Source: Lichenicola cladoniae (GTDB lineage: Bacteria; Pseudomonadota; Alphaproteobacteria; Acetobacterales; Acetobacteraceae). Taken from it: a stretch of DNA of 64,000 nt. The position numbers and the translations under genes were made by a program. Positions 56,021-64,000 of this stretch are shown here, in pieces; position 1 is the stretch's first letter; every line of letters begins with the position of its first letter. The stretch lies in NCBI RefSeq assembly GCF_013201075.1, contig NZ_CP053708.1, positions 4,531,501-4,595,500 of the forward strand, in the 5' to 3' direction. The notes under the pieces are model-generated. The model worked only from the letters and a program-made list of their open reading frames with translations. It was not told the origin of the DNA and did no database searches.

Positions 56021-58291
56021 ATGGACGAGAACTTCCGCCGCGCGGCGCTGGACTACCATCGGTTGCCGAGACCCGGGAAGCTGGCGGTGGTTCCCACCAA
56101 GCGCATGGCCACCCAACGTGACCTGGCGCTCGCCTATTCGCCGGGCGTTGCGGCTGCCTGCGAGGAGATCAAGGCCAACCCCGATACGGCCCGTGACTAT
56201 ACAGCGCGCGGCAACCTGGTCGGGGTGATCACCAATGGCACCGCGGTGCTGGGTCTCGGCAATATCGGGCCGCTGGCCTCGAAGCCGGTGATGGAGGGCA
56301 AGGCGGTCCTGTTCAAGAAGTTCGCCGATATCGACGTGTTCGATATCGAGATCGAGGAACAGGACCCGGATCGTTTCGTCGATATCGTGGCGTCGCTGGA
56401 GCCGACGTTCGGCGCCATCAACCTCGAGGACATCAAGGCGCCGGAGTGCTTCGCGATCGAGCGAGCGTTGCGCAAGCGCATGCGCATTCCGGTGTTCCAT
56501 GACGACCAGCATGGCACCGCCATCGTCTGCGCCGCCGCCATCACCAACGGGCTGATGCTGCAGGGCAAGACGCTTTCCGACGTCAGGCTGGTCACCTCCG
56601 GTGCCGGTGCGGCGGCGCTGGCCTGCGTGGATCTGCTGGTGGCGATGGGGCTGCGGCCCGAGAACGTGACCCTCACCGACGTCAAGGGCGTCGTGTTTGC
56701 CGGGCGCGATACCGACATGGGCGAGAACATGGCCCGCTACGCGCACGCGACGGACGCCCGCACTCTGGCCGAGGTGCTGCCGGGCGCGGACGTATTTCTC
56801 GGGCTGTCGGCGCCGCGCGTGCTCAAGCCCGCGTGGCTGGAAACGATGGCGGCGAAACCGTTCATCCTGGCGCTCGCCAATCCGGAGCCGGAAATCCTGC
56901 CCGACCTCGCGCGTGCCGTACGGCCGGACGCGATCATCGCCACCGGCCGGTCCGACTACCCGAACCAGGTCAATAATGTCCTGTGCTTTCCGTTCATTTT
57001 TCGCGGCGCCCTGGATGTCGGTGCGCGCGAAATCAACGAGGCGATGAAGGTCGCCGCCGTCGAGGCGATTGCCGAACTGGCACGCATCGAGGCGAGCGAA
57101 GTGGTCGCTGCGGCCTATGGCGGCGATGCCCCGGTCTTCGGTCCGGAATACATCATCCCGGCACCGTTCGACCCGCGCCTGATCCTGGTGGTGGCGCCGG
57201 CGGTGGCGAAGGCGGCGATGGATAGCGGCGTTGCCGAGCGGCCGATCCTGGATTTCGACGCCTACCGCGAAGACCTGAACGACGTCGTGTATCGCTCGGG
57301 TCAGGTGATGCGACCGGTCTTCGAGGCAGCCCGCAAATCGCCGAAGCGCATCGCCTATGCCGAAGGCGAGGACGAACGCACGCTGCGTGCCGCCCAGACG
57401 GTGGTCGATGACCGCATTGCCCGCCCGGTGCTGCTGGGACGCCGCCACGTGATCGAGGCGAAGCTGCGCAGTCTCGGCCTGAGGCTCGATCTCGACCATG
57501 ATGTCGAGGTGATCGATCCCGACACCTCGGACCTATTCGATCCGCTGGTCGAAGAATACCAGCAGCTGGTCGGACGGCGCGGCCTGCCGATGCAGGCGGC
57601 CGGGCGTGCGTTGCGGCGGCGACCGACGATTTCGGCCTCGATGCTGCTTCGGGCCGGACTGGTGGATGCGGCCGTGGTTGGCGGTCTCAACAGCTGGTGG
57701 CAACAGGTCAAGTACGTGCTGCCGGTGATACCGCCCTTGAAGTCGGCCAACCGGATCTACGCGCTGACCGCGCTGATCCAGGGCAACGGCGCGTTGTTCT
57801 TCTGCGACACCCACATGGTGGTCGATCCGACCCCGGACCAGCTTTGCGAGATGACGCTGCTGGCGGCGGAGGCGGTCCGGATGTTCGGGATCGTGCCGCG
57901 TGCGGCATTGCTCTCGCACTCGAACTTCGGTTCCAGCGACAGCCCGTCGGCGCGGAAGATGCGCAGCGCACTGGCGCTGATCAGGGCGGCCGCTCCCGAT
58001 CTCGAAGTGGATGGCGAGATGCAGGCCGACACCGCCCTCAGCGAGGCGCTCCGGATGCGGACAGTGCCGGACAGCAGGCTGACCGGATCGGCAAACCTGC
58101 TGATCATGCCGTCGCTCGATGCGGCCAACATCAGTTTCTCGCTGCTGAAGGCCGCAGCCGAGGGCCTGCAGGTCGGGCCGATCCTGCTCGGGGTGAGCAA
58201 GCCGATCCATGTGCTGACCCAGAGCGTGACCGCGCGCGGCATCGTCAACCTGACGGCGCTGATCGGCGCACAACTGGTGGCGACGCCCTGA
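56021..58291 (+). CDS. maeB: NADP-dependent malic enzyme, MaeB type
   Basis: MaeB converts malate to pyruvate, CO2 and NADPH. The 756-residue length is normal for the two-domain form. The malic enzyme domain (about 1-425) has [53 protein letters not shown] and [10 protein letters not shown] with the NADP site. The C-terminal phosphotransacetylase-like domain (about 430-756), catalytically inactive and regulatory in relatives, has [13 protein letters not shown] and [24 protein letters not shown] lies ten bases ahead of ATG 56021. The stop codon overlaps the probable CTG start of pcp. Confidence 0.95.
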   Translation: MDENFRRAALDYHRLPRPGKLAVVPTKRMATQRDLALAYSPGVAAACEEIKANPDTARDYTARGNLVGVITNGTAVLGLGNIGPLASKPVMEGKAVLFKKFADIDVFDIEIEEQDPDRFVDIVASLEPTFGAINLEDIKAPECFAIERALRKRMRIPVFHDDQHGTAIVCAAAITNGLMLQGKTLSDVRLVTSGAGAAALACVDLLVAMGLRPENVTLTDVKGVVFAGRDTDMGENMARYAHATDARTLAEVLPGADVFLGLSAPRVLKPAWLETMAAKPFILALANPEPEILPDLARAVRPDAIIATGRSDYPNQVNNVLCFPFIFRGALDVGAREINEAMKVAAVEAIAELARIEASEVVAAAYGGDAPVFGPEYIIPAPFDPRLILVVAPAVAKAAMDSGVAERPILDFDAYREDLNDVVYRSGQVMRPVFEAARKSPKRIAYAEGEDERTLRAAQTVVDDRIARPVLLGRRHVIEAKLRSLGLRLDLDHDVEVIDPDTSDLFDPLVEEYQQLVGRRGLPMQAAGRALRRRPTISASMLLRAGLVDAAVVGGLNSWWQQVKYVLPVIPPLKSANRIYALTALIQGNGALFFCDTHMVVDPTPDQLCEMTLLAAEAVRMFGIVPRAALLSHSNFGSSDSPSARKMRSALALIRAAAPDLEVDGEMQADTALSEALRMRTVPDSRLTGSANLLIMPSLDAANISFSLLKAAAEGLQVGPILLGVSKPIHVLTQSVTARGIVNLTALIGAQLVATP

Positions 58292-58932
58292 CCCGCATCC
58301 TGGTGACTGCGTTCGAGCCATTCGGCGGCGAGACGGTCAACCCGTCGCAGACGGCGGTCGCCGTGCTGCGCGGGTTGGCGCTTCCGGGGATCGAGCTGCG
58401 CACCTTGTCCCTGCCGACCTGCTTCGGGCAGTCGCTGGCATTGATCGAGCGCACGCTCGATGACTGGCCGGCCGATGCTGTGCTGGCGGTTGGCCTGGCC
58501 GGCGGACGATCCGGGCTGAGCGTCGAGCGGGTCGCGATCAACCTCGACGATGCAAGGATCCCGGACAATGCCGGGCAGCAGCCGATCGACCAGCCGGTGG
58601 TGGCAGGCGCACCGGCAGCCTATTTCAGCGCGCTCCCGGTCAAGGCGATGGTTGCCGCCATCCGGGACGCCGGTATCGACGCCGCGGTGTCGCACAGTGC
58701 CGGCACGTTCGTCTGCAACCATGTGTTCTTCGGCCTGAGCCATATGGCGGCGACACGCAGGGCCGGCCTGCGCTGCGGTTTCATCCACATTCCCTGGGCG
58801 CCGGAACAGGCCGAGCATCATGGCGGGCCGTCGCTGGATGCGGCGGGCGTGGCGCGAGGGCTTGCCGCCGCGTTGATGGCGATCGAGACCGGTGCACCCG
58901 AACCGACCGTTTCGGAAGGCGCGCTGTCGTAA
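58288..58932 (+). CDS. pcp: Pyrrolidone-carboxylate peptidase, probable CTG start
   Basis: This is a cysteine peptidase of family C15 that removes N-terminal pyroglutamate. With CTG 58288 as start the protein is 214 residues, the usual size. The catalytic residues fall at Glu80 (GGRSGLSVERVAIN), Cys143 (SHSAGTFVCNH) and His167 (FIHIPWAPEQ), which matches family numbering closely. There is no in-frame ATG, GTG or TTG at the expected N-terminus. The first is GTG 58303, which would remove half of the first beta strand (TRILV). The CTG overlaps the maeB TGA exactly like an ATGA junction, with GGTGG seven bases upstream. Function is firm, start inferred. Confidence 0.88.
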   Translation: MTRILVTAFEPFGGETVNPSQTAVAVLRGLALPGIELRTLSLPTCFGQSLALIERTLDDWPADAVLAVGLAGGRSGLSVERVAINLDDARIPDNAGQQPIDQPVVAGAPAAYFSALPVKAMVAAIRDAGIDAAVSHSAGTFVCNHVFFGLSHMAATRRAGLRCGFIHIPWAPEQAEHHGGPSLDAAGVARGLAAALMAIETGAPEPTVSEGALS

Positions 58933-58975
58933 AACATCGGGTTCGTATCGCAGGTTCTTCCTGCGATAATGGCCC

Positions 58976-59614
58976 ATGAACGACTTCATCATTGCCCACA
59001 CCGCTATCGCCACCGCGCCGCTGGTCCCGGAAATCCGCCTGCATCTCGCCACCGATATCACCCCGATCTGGCAGGCGTCCGAGGACTGGCTGCAGAAAAC
59101 CGGGATCGAGCCACCGTTCTGGGCATTCGCCTGGCCCGGCGGCCAGGTGATTGCCCGGCATGTGCTGGATCATCCCGAGACGGTCGCGGGACGGCGTGTC
59201 CTCGATTTCGCGGCGGGTGGCGGAATTGCCGCGATCGCCTGCGCGCGGGCCGGTGCGGCCCACGTCGAGGCTGCCGAGATCGACCCTCTGGCGATTGCCG
59301 CGATCGGCATCAACGCAGCGCTGAACGAGGTCGCGGTGTCACCGCTTGCCCAGGATGTGGTTGGCGCCGCGGCTCGCTGGGACCTGATCCTGTGCGGGGA
59401 CGTCTGCTACGAGGCGCCGATGACGCGCCACATCCTGCCTTGGCTTCGAACGATGGCGGCAACGATAGAGGTGTGGGTCGCCGATCCGGGGCGAGCCTAC
59501 CTGCCGGCCGATGGACTGGTGGAAATCGGCAGCTGGAACGTGGAGACATCGCTTGAGCTGGAGGATCGCACGATGCGGCCGACACGCCTGTTCAGGTTGC
59601 AACTGGAACGATGA
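58976..59614 (+). CDS. METTL20-like protein lysine methyltransferase
   Basis: This is a class I SAM methyltransferase (212 residues) of the seven-beta-strand group. PPFWAFAWPGGQVIARHVLD, VLDFAAGGGIAAIACARAGA (SAM motif I), AAEIDPLA and LCGDVCYE after strand 4 closely resemble bacterial METTL20/ETFB lysine methyltransferases. Those modify the electron-transfer flavoprotein beta subunit and, in Agrobacterium, ribosomal L7/L12 (family knowledge). No ETF genes are adjacent, so the substrate is inferred. It lies 43 bases after pcp in the same direction. Confidence 0.85.
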   Translation: MNDFIIAHTAIATAPLVPEIRLHLATDITPIWQASEDWLQKTGIEPPFWAFAWPGGQVIARHVLDHPETVAGRRVLDFAAGGGIAAIACARAGAAHVEAAEIDPLAIAAIGINAALNEVAVSPLAQDVVGAAARWDLILCGDVCYEAPMTRHILPWLRTMAATIEVWVADPGRAYLPADGLVEIGSWNVETSLELEDRTMRPTRLFRLQLER

Positions 59615-59825
59615 TCAACCCCGGCATCCACCGTGATCGGTAATTTTCACGGCGGACGCAGCCATAGCGTGCTGTCTTGCGTTGCTGTCCGGAACACGCT
59701 TCACGTCTTCGGGATCCCTTTCACGCGGTCTGAATTTTGCCTGATTCTATCGCGATGTTGTCGTTCGAAGCGAGATCGCGACACGAGACCGGAAGCGGCT
59801 TGCAACCAATAGATCGAGGTTAGTC

Positions 59826-60140
59826 ATGAAGAAGTTTCTTACAGTGCCGATCGCCCTGGCAGTGTCCCTCGGTGCCGCCATGCCGATCGCGCCTGCGTCG
59901 GCCGAGCCGGGCGGATGCCTCAAATACGGTGCCGCCGGCGCCGTTGGTGGCCATCTCGCGCATCATGGCGTGCTGGGCGCGGCAGGTGGTTGTGCCACGG
60001 GCATGTATGTCCGCCATCGCTACCGGAAGCAGCAGCGCCACGATGCGGCTGCGTATCGCCAGGGCCAGACACAGCAGAATGCGAATCCCCAGTATCAGAA
60101 CGGGAACCAGGACCAGACGACCAACAATCAGCTGCGGTAG
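59826..60140 (+). CDS. Small secreted glycine-rich protein
   Basis: This 104-residue protein has a clear signal peptide (MKKFLTVPIALAVSLGAAMP, cleavage after PASA near 26). The mature part has GAAGAVGGHLAHHGVLGAAGGCATG, a short glycine-zipper-like hydrophobic segment, then YVRHRYRKQQRH and an Asn/Gln-rich tail. No family is recognised. The zipper resembles outer-membrane-associated Gly-zipper proteins. Two cysteines (CLKYG and GGCATG) might form a disulfide. It is a single gene ended by a strong terminator. Confidence 0.75.
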   Translation: MKKFLTVPIALAVSLGAAMPIAPASAEPGGCLKYGAAGAVGGHLAHHGVLGAAGGCATGMYVRHRYRKQQRHDAAAYRQGQTQQNANPQYQNGNQDQTTNNQLR

Positions 60141-60162
60141 AGAGCCGGTATATTCGACAAAC

Positions 60163-60194
60163 AACAGGCCGCCTTCGGGCGGCCTGTTTCGTTT
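60163..60194. terminator. Strong intrinsic terminator between convergent genes
   Basis: CAGGCCGCC (60165-60173) and GGCGGCCTG (60178-60186) form a nine-base-pair stem with a TTCG tetraloop. AA ahead and TT behind extend the stem, and TTTCGTTT follows. It should stop the rightward small-protein transcript, and probably also the leftward psp transcript arriving from 60227. Confidence 0.9.
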
Positions 60195-60226
60195 CATGTG
60201 CAGGATCGACATTTCATGTGAAACGA

Positions 60227-61333
60227 TCAGTCGTCGTCACCATCCTCGTTGTTCCCACCTGTCCGGGTCAGGGTGCCGGTAACGTGTGGCACCGAAACAT
60301 CACCGGTACCGTGATGGATCACCGTCCCGCTGCCTACGATGGCCTGTACCACAAGGTCGCCGGAGCCACGCCGGGCCGCGGCCAGCTTGCCGATCGTGCC
60401 GGCGCGTATGGTGATGTCGCCCGATCCACCACCGGTCAGCCGGACAGCGTCGGCCGTTACCGACGCGATGGTGATGTCGCCGCTGCCCGACGTGCCGGCA
60501 TCGAGGCCACCGGTAACCATGCCCATCGTCAAATCACCGCTCCCGGCAAGTTGGACCTGCGCATTGTCGATCACCGCATCGCCCGTGGAGAAATCACTGC
60601 TGCCGGCGGCGGTAGCCGACATGCTCGAAACATGTCCATGCCTGATCTGCAGTTCGCCGGAACCGGACAAAACCACGTCCAGTCTGCCGGAGATGTCGTC
60701 GATGATCACATCGCCACTTCCACGCTGGTGGTCCGAAAGACCTCCCACGCCCGCCAGCCGAACCGTGCCGCTGCCCAGACCGTCGATCGCGACCGGGCCG
60801 GTGAAACGGCCGCCGTGGATCTCGATGTCGCCGTGCTGCACGACGCGGAGAGATCGGCCCGGATCTACCTGAAGGGTGAAGTCGGCATCGCTGCCACCGC
60901 GGCAGGAGCTGGGCTGGGTGACCGTGCCGCCGGCGGTGGTGACGGCCTGTAGCGTCTCTTCCTGGCCTTGCCTGACCGACAGGGTTGCCTCGTTGCCGAG
61001 ATCCGTCGCCGGCATGAGCGTCACGGATGTGGCGCAGGACAGATCCAGGGTCAGCGTGTCGCCTTCGATCGCAAACCGCCGTGACGGACCGCCGGGCAAG
61101 GATTGCGGCAGCTCTGAGATAACGACCCGCGGCAGCTTGATATCGGACAACGCCTTGTCGATCCTCAGGTCGAAAGGGTCCGATGTGTGCTGGCGACGAG
61201 ATTCGCGATGCGCGGGTCCGCTGAACAGCATCCAGGGCAGTGCCACGATGCCGACGATCAGGAACGCGGCACGACGACGACGCATCCGGATATCGTCGGC
61301 ACGCGCGAAATCGTGGATCGGGAACAACGGCAT
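60227..61333 (-). CDS. Membrane-anchored beta-helix (GIN/DUF2807-like) protein, fourth psp gene
   Basis: This 368-residue protein has an N-terminal signal anchor (AAFLIVGIVALPWMLF, about 22-37). Its exported part, from about residue 205, carries eight turns of about 20 residues, each opening with GSGD or a variant (GSGDVII, GSGELQI, GSSDFST, GSGDLTM, GSGDITI twice, GSGDLVV, GTGDVSV). This pattern is what GIN/DUF2807 parallel beta-helices show. The tail is acidic (NNEDGDDD). It starts four bases after the pspC stop, so it belongs to the psp operon. It is not one of the classical Psp proteins; a periplasmic sensor or scaffold role is inference. Confidence 0.8.
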   Translation of the reverse strand: MPLFPIHDFARADDIRMRRRRAAFLIVGIVALPWMLFSGPAHRESRRQHTSDPFDLRIDKALSDIKLPRVVISELPQSLPGGPSRRFAIEGDTLTLDLSCATSVTLMPATDLGNEATLSVRQGQEETLQAVTTAGGTVTQPSSCRGGSDADFTLQVDPGRSLRVVQHGDIEIHGGRFTGPVAIDGLGSGTVRLAGVGGLSDHQRGSGDVIIDDISGRLDVVLSGSGELQIRHGHVSSMSATAAGSSDFSTGDAVIDNAQVQLAGSGDLTMGMVTGGLDAGTSGSGDITIASVTADAVRLTGGGSGDITIRAGTIGKLAAARRGSGDLVVQAIVGSGTVIHHGTGDVSVPHVTGTLTRTGGNNEDGDDD

Positions 61334-61337
61334 GCGC

Positions 61338-61742
61338 CTACTTGCCCATCCGGCCGAAACCGCGATGCAGCTCGAAATCCGACGAGGTCACGAACGCCTC
61401 TATATTCTTGAGCCTCGGTTCCAGTGTCTCGAAACGATGTTGTAGCAACGCCCAGCTTTGGCCGAGCGGTGCGCCGGCACCCGAACTCCGGCGTTGGCTG
61501 CTGGATTGCCCGGCGCTCTCGTAGCGGGAGCGCTGTGCAGGCAGGCGCCGGCGCAGCAACATCGCCAGCGCTAGATAGGCAAGCCCGGTGGGCAGGATCA
61601 TGAAGATCACCGAGATGGCCCTGATCAACGGCAGCGGGAGATCGAGATCCTCGGCCAGGCCGGCGCAGATGCCGGCAGCGACCGCGCCCTTGTCCTGGCG
61701 CCAGAAGCGGGGCGGGATGCCGTGGGGGAACGGGTCGTTCAT
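61338..61742 (-). CDS. pspC: Phage shock protein C
   Basis: This PspC-domain inner-membrane protein (134 residues) has the PspC block at about 12-68: RFWRQDKGAVAAGICAGLAE, DLPLPLIRAISVIFMIL, TGLAYLALAMLL. A C-terminal cytoplasmic or periplasmic tail contains a predicted helix (HRFETLEPRLKNIEAFV). In Psp systems PspB and PspC sense envelope damage and recruit PspA. It is placed between pspB and the beta-helix gene with small gaps. Confidence 0.9.
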   Translation of the reverse strand: MNDPFPHGIPPRFWRQDKGAVAAGICAGLAEDLDLPLPLIRAISVIFMILPTGLAYLALAMLLRRRLPAQRSRYESAGQSSSQRRSSGAGAPLGQSWALLQHRFETLEPRLKNIEAFVTSSDFELHRGFGRMGK

Positions 61743-61758
61743 GACTGCACTCCCCGCC

Positions 61759-62040
61759 TCACAGTGGCATCCGGCTACGCCAGCCGGCGAGTTCGGTATC
61801 CAGGATGCGCTCCAGGTTCTCGACCCGCTGTTCCATGCGCCGGGCGATCTCGTTCATGTCCTGCAGCACGCGCTGGTCCTCGACGCCGAGCCCCTGGGCG
61901 CCGATCGCCCTGATCGTGCGGTCGTGCCTCAGCTTCACGATCCAGGCGACCAAGGCAAACGGCGCGATGACCGCGATCAGACCAACAAAATCCACGATAT
62001 GATTCCCGCCAAGAACGGCTGCTAGAGGGACGATATCCAT
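61759..62040 (-). CDS. pspB: Phage shock protein B
   Basis: This 93-residue protein has one N-terminal helix (FVGLIAVIAPFALVAWIVKL) followed by a coiled-coil segment (EDQRVLQDMNEIARRMEQRV), the PspB layout. The start is ATG 62040, because AAGGG lies nine bases upstream; the GTG at 62046 is too close to that site. It sits 18 bases after pspA and 16 bases before pspC. Confidence 0.88.
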   Translation of the reverse strand: MDIVPLAAVLGGNHIVDFVGLIAVIAPFALVAWIVKLRHDRTIRAIGAQGLGVEDQRVLQDMNEIARRMEQRVENLERILDTELAGWRSRMPL

Positions 62041-62058
62041 ACGCACATACCCTTAAGA

Positions 62059-62736
62059 TCAGGAACCCGGCGCCTCGATACGGCCACGCAGCCTGGCTTT
62101 CATCGCATCGAGCTCGCTATCGACCGCGGTGTCGGCCTCGAGCCCCTCGATTTCCTGCTCCAGCGTGCGCTTGCCGAGATCATACGACTCCGCGCGCCCT
62201 TCCAGGGCATCCAGATTGCGCTCGATCTGCTCGAAGCGGCCGAATGCATCGCTGATGCGTCCATCGTGCAGGCGCTCGCGCAGCTTCACCCGCGAGGTGG
62301 CGATGCTGGTTCGGGACAGCAGCGCCTGCTCACGCGACTTGGCGTCGGCGAGCTTGGCCTGCAGCTTGGCGATGTCGTCGTTCTGGTGCGACAGCCCGGT
62401 CATGATCTGCGACAGCTGGCCCTGCAGAGCCTCGCGCGTCTTGATCAGGTGGGTTCGCGCCTGCAGGGCACCACGCGCCAGATCTTCGCGACCATGCGTC
62501 AGGGCGAGCTCGGCCTTGCGCTCCCATTCCGCCTCGTCACGGGCCAGGGTGCCGATCCGCCGTTCGATCTCCTTGCGCTCGGCGATGGTCTGGACGGCGG
62601 AAGAGCGCACCTCGACCAGGGTATCCTCCATCTCCTGGATGATCAGGCGGATGATCTTCTTCGGATCCTCGGCGCCGGCGACGATGGCGTTGATGTTGGA
62701 GTTCACTATGTCGGACAGGCGGGAGAAGATGCTCAT
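62059..62736 (-). CDS. pspA: Phage shock protein A
   Basis: This 225-residue PspA/IM30 family protein is almost entirely coiled coil. The N-terminal amphipathic helix MSIFSRLSDIVNSNINAIV binds membranes, and ALTHGREDLARGALQ is the family block. PspA restrains the activator PspF in unstressed cells and polymerises on damaged inner membrane. ATG 62736 follows GGAGG by five bases. It is the first gene of the leftward operon, 54 bases from the -12 element of a sigma-54 promoter. Confidence 0.96.
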   Translation of the reverse strand: MSIFSRLSDIVNSNINAIVAGAEDPKKIIRLIIQEMEDTLVEVRSSAVQTIAERKEIERRIGTLARDEAEWERKAELALTHGREDLARGALQARTHLIKTREALQGQLSQIMTGLSHQNDDIAKLQAKLADAKSREQALLSRTSIATSRVKLRERLHDGRISDAFGRFEQIERNLDALEGRAESYDLGKRTLEQEIEGLEADTAVDSELDAMKARLRGRIEAPGS

Positions 62737-62789
62737 GGCGGCCTCCATCACGAGGGTCGGACGCGAAGCTCGTCCTTGATGTTCGGAAG

Positions 62790-62805
62790 AGCAGCTTCCG
62801 TGCCA
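62790..62805 (-). promoter_or_regulatory. Sigma-54 promoter of the psp operon
   Basis: Read on the minus strand from 62805, the sequence is TGGCAC-GGAAG-CTGCT. The -24 element TGGCAC is perfect, the GG and GC dinucleotides are ten bases apart as required, and the -12 element has one change from TTGCT. A start site near 62778 would leave a leader of about 40 bases before pspA. It lies between pspA and divergent pspF, as expected for a PspF-driven promoter. Confidence 0.85.
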
Positions 62806-62930
62806 ACTTGCCGCGGCTTGAGCAGACTGTCCAACCGATTGATTCGCTTGACTGAATTCTGCGGCTTGCACTGCCGGTCGATGCCAGCGACAGTAACAAA
62901 TAAGGCCTCGATGGCCCGGAGACCCACATA

Positions 62931-63983
62931 TTGGCGCGTTCGGCCATCCTGCCTGCTGATAATACGACGCCGATCGGGGAAGCGACAGCCTTTCGCGAAA
63001 TGCTGGCACATATCTCTCTTGCCGCCCCACTGAACCGGCCGGTCCTGGTGGTGGGCGAGCGTGGTACCGGAAAGGAATTGGTGGCGAGCCGCCTCGCCTA
63101 TCTGTCGTTGCGCTGGGACAAGCCGTTCATCAAGCTGAACTGCGCCGTGCTCGGCGAAGCCCTGCTCGACAGCGAGCTGTTCGGCCACGAGGCCGGGTCG
63201 TTCACCGGCGCCTCACGCCGCCGGGCCGGACGGTTCGAGCTGGCCGACGGCGGTACGCTGTTCCTGGACGAGATCGCGACCGCGTCGATGGCCGTGCAGG
63301 AGAAGCTGCTGCGCGTTATCGAATATGGTACGTTCGAGCGCGTCGGCGGCAATGATCCGCAGCAGGTGGATGTGCGCGTAGTCGCCGCCACCCATGCCGA
63401 CCTGCCGGCACTGGTCAGGGCCGACCGGTTCCGCGCCGACCTGCTGGACAGGCTCGCGTTCGACGTGGTCGTGGTGCCGCCGCTGCGCGATCGTCCCGAG
63501 GATATCCCGCTGCTTGCCGGCCACTTTGCACTGCGCATGACGCGCGAACTGGGTCGCGACCTGTTCGCCGGGTTTGCCCCGGACGCGATGGCAACGCTGA
63601 AGTCGCACGAATGGCCCGGCAACGTCCGCGAATTGCGGAATGCGGTCGAGCGCAGCGTCTATCGAATGCAGGACCCGAAAAAGCCGCTGTCCCGGATCGT
63701 GCTCGACCCGTTTCCGAAAAGCTCGGCGCCGGCGGCGGTGGCAACGTCATCGGCGCCGTCCGTTTCCAGACCGGTGGCAGCCGATCCGGTCTCGGGAGAC
63801 TTCCTTTCCCGCACGAGACAATACGAGTCCCGGCTGCTGAGCGAGGCCATGGAAGCGAGCCGGTTCAACCAGCGCGTCGCCGCCACATCCCTCGGCCTCA
63901 CCTATTACCAGCTTCGCCACTACCTCAAGGTGCACGGGCTGCCGGGGCGCCAATCAGGCGTCCCGGTGGCGCGCGAACCGTGA
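62931..63983 (+). CDS. pspF: Psp operon sigma-54 activator PspF
   Basis: PspF is an AAA+ enhancer-binding protein that activates sigma-54 RNA polymerase without a receiver domain (350 residues). Walker A is GERGTGKE (about 43-50). The sigma-54-contact loop reads GSFTGA instead of the usual GAFTGA. Walker B is GGTLFLDEIA, and RADLLDRLAFDV and SHEWPGNVREL complete the core. The Fis-type HTH is at the C-terminus (AATSLGLTYYQLRHYLKVHG). The start is TTG 62931, eight bases after GGAG; no ATG fits. PspA binding is expected to inhibit it. It is complete, ending 17 bases before the window edge. Confidence 0.94.
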   Translation: MARSAILPADNTTPIGEATAFREMLAHISLAAPLNRPVLVVGERGTGKELVASRLAYLSLRWDKPFIKLNCAVLGEALLDSELFGHEAGSFTGASRRRAGRFELADGGTLFLDEIATASMAVQEKLLRVIEYGTFERVGGNDPQQVDVRVVAATHADLPALVRADRFRADLLDRLAFDVVVVPPLRDRPEDIPLLAGHFALRMTRELGRDLFAGFAPDAMATLKSHEWPGNVRELRNAVERSVYRMQDPKKPLSRIVLDPFPKSSAPAAVATSSAPSVSRPVAADPVSGDFLSRTRQYESRLLSEAMEASRFNQRVAATSLGLTYYQLRHYLKVHGLPGRQSGVPVAREP

Positions 63984-64000
63984 GCTACATGATCTTGTTG

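Overview
The window is a GC-rich (about 65 percent by eye) bacterial chromosome segment with dense, mostly operonic coding. It reads as an alphaproteobacterium of the order Rhodospirillales, most likely Acetobacteraceae. The DUF3576-leuS-lptE-holA block, DUF1489, a METTL20-like methyltransferase, rsmB next to rpe and a heparinase II/III gene, and a dispersed repeat made of two short palindromes all fit that group. The assignment is inference from gene content, not from a marker tree.

Layout. 0-9 kb: a dienelactone hydrolase cut short by an amber codon, an HU protein with a basic tail, a glyoxylate-type aminotransferase, an M29 aminopeptidase, and a leftward block rsmB-rpe-heparinase-glycosyltransferase. 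9.4-20 kb: two translationally coupled genes of unknown function, a YggS-type PLP protein, Kup, HemW, an exported nucleoside hydrolase, an SDR, DUF1489, a lytic transglycosylase with a SPOR domain, and a small acidic protein. 20-29 kb: an old-yellow-enzyme reductase divergent from a SARP/TPR regulator, then DUF3576-leuS-lptE-holA and a tRNA-Arg(CCU) gene split by a group I intron. 29-36 kb: a TonB-dependent receptor, a gene-poor stretch, and an SDR-GH15 pair.

36.3-47.7 kb is the metabolic core. It is one rightward operon for alternative complex III (actA, actB, a fused actC-actD, actE, actF), one small membrane protein, and a caa3-type cytochrome c oxidase (coxB, coxA, coxC, coxD). Most stops and starts overlap. 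The predicted electron path is quinol, alternative complex III, cytochrome c domains, CuA, heme a/a3, oxygen. Subunit I has the YS motif of A2-type oxidases.

47.7-55.8 kb: a PDZ protein, a YidB protein, CreA overlapping a GMC oxidoreductase, a sulfite-oxidase-like enzyme facing a TDT-family exporter, an AT-hook/coiled-coil basic protein with a strong terminator, an 0.8 kb stretch with no recognised gene, and a Spy/CpxP-like protein. 56-59.6 kb: maeB, a pyrrolidone-carboxylate peptidase apparently starting at a CTG that overlaps the maeB stop, and a METTL20-like methyltransferase. 59.8-64 kb: a small secreted protein and a complete phage-shock system. pspA-pspB-pspC and a beta-helix membrane-anchored protein run leftward from a good sigma-54 promoter, with pspF divergent.

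Most notable items are the group I intron in tRNA-Arg, the ActC-ActD fusion, the psp operon extended by a predicted GIN-type beta-helix protein under a visible sigma-54 promoter, the likely CTG start of pcp, and the coupled pair of unknown genes at 9.4-11.8 kb. No prophage, CRISPR array, complete insertion sequence or classical defence system was seen.
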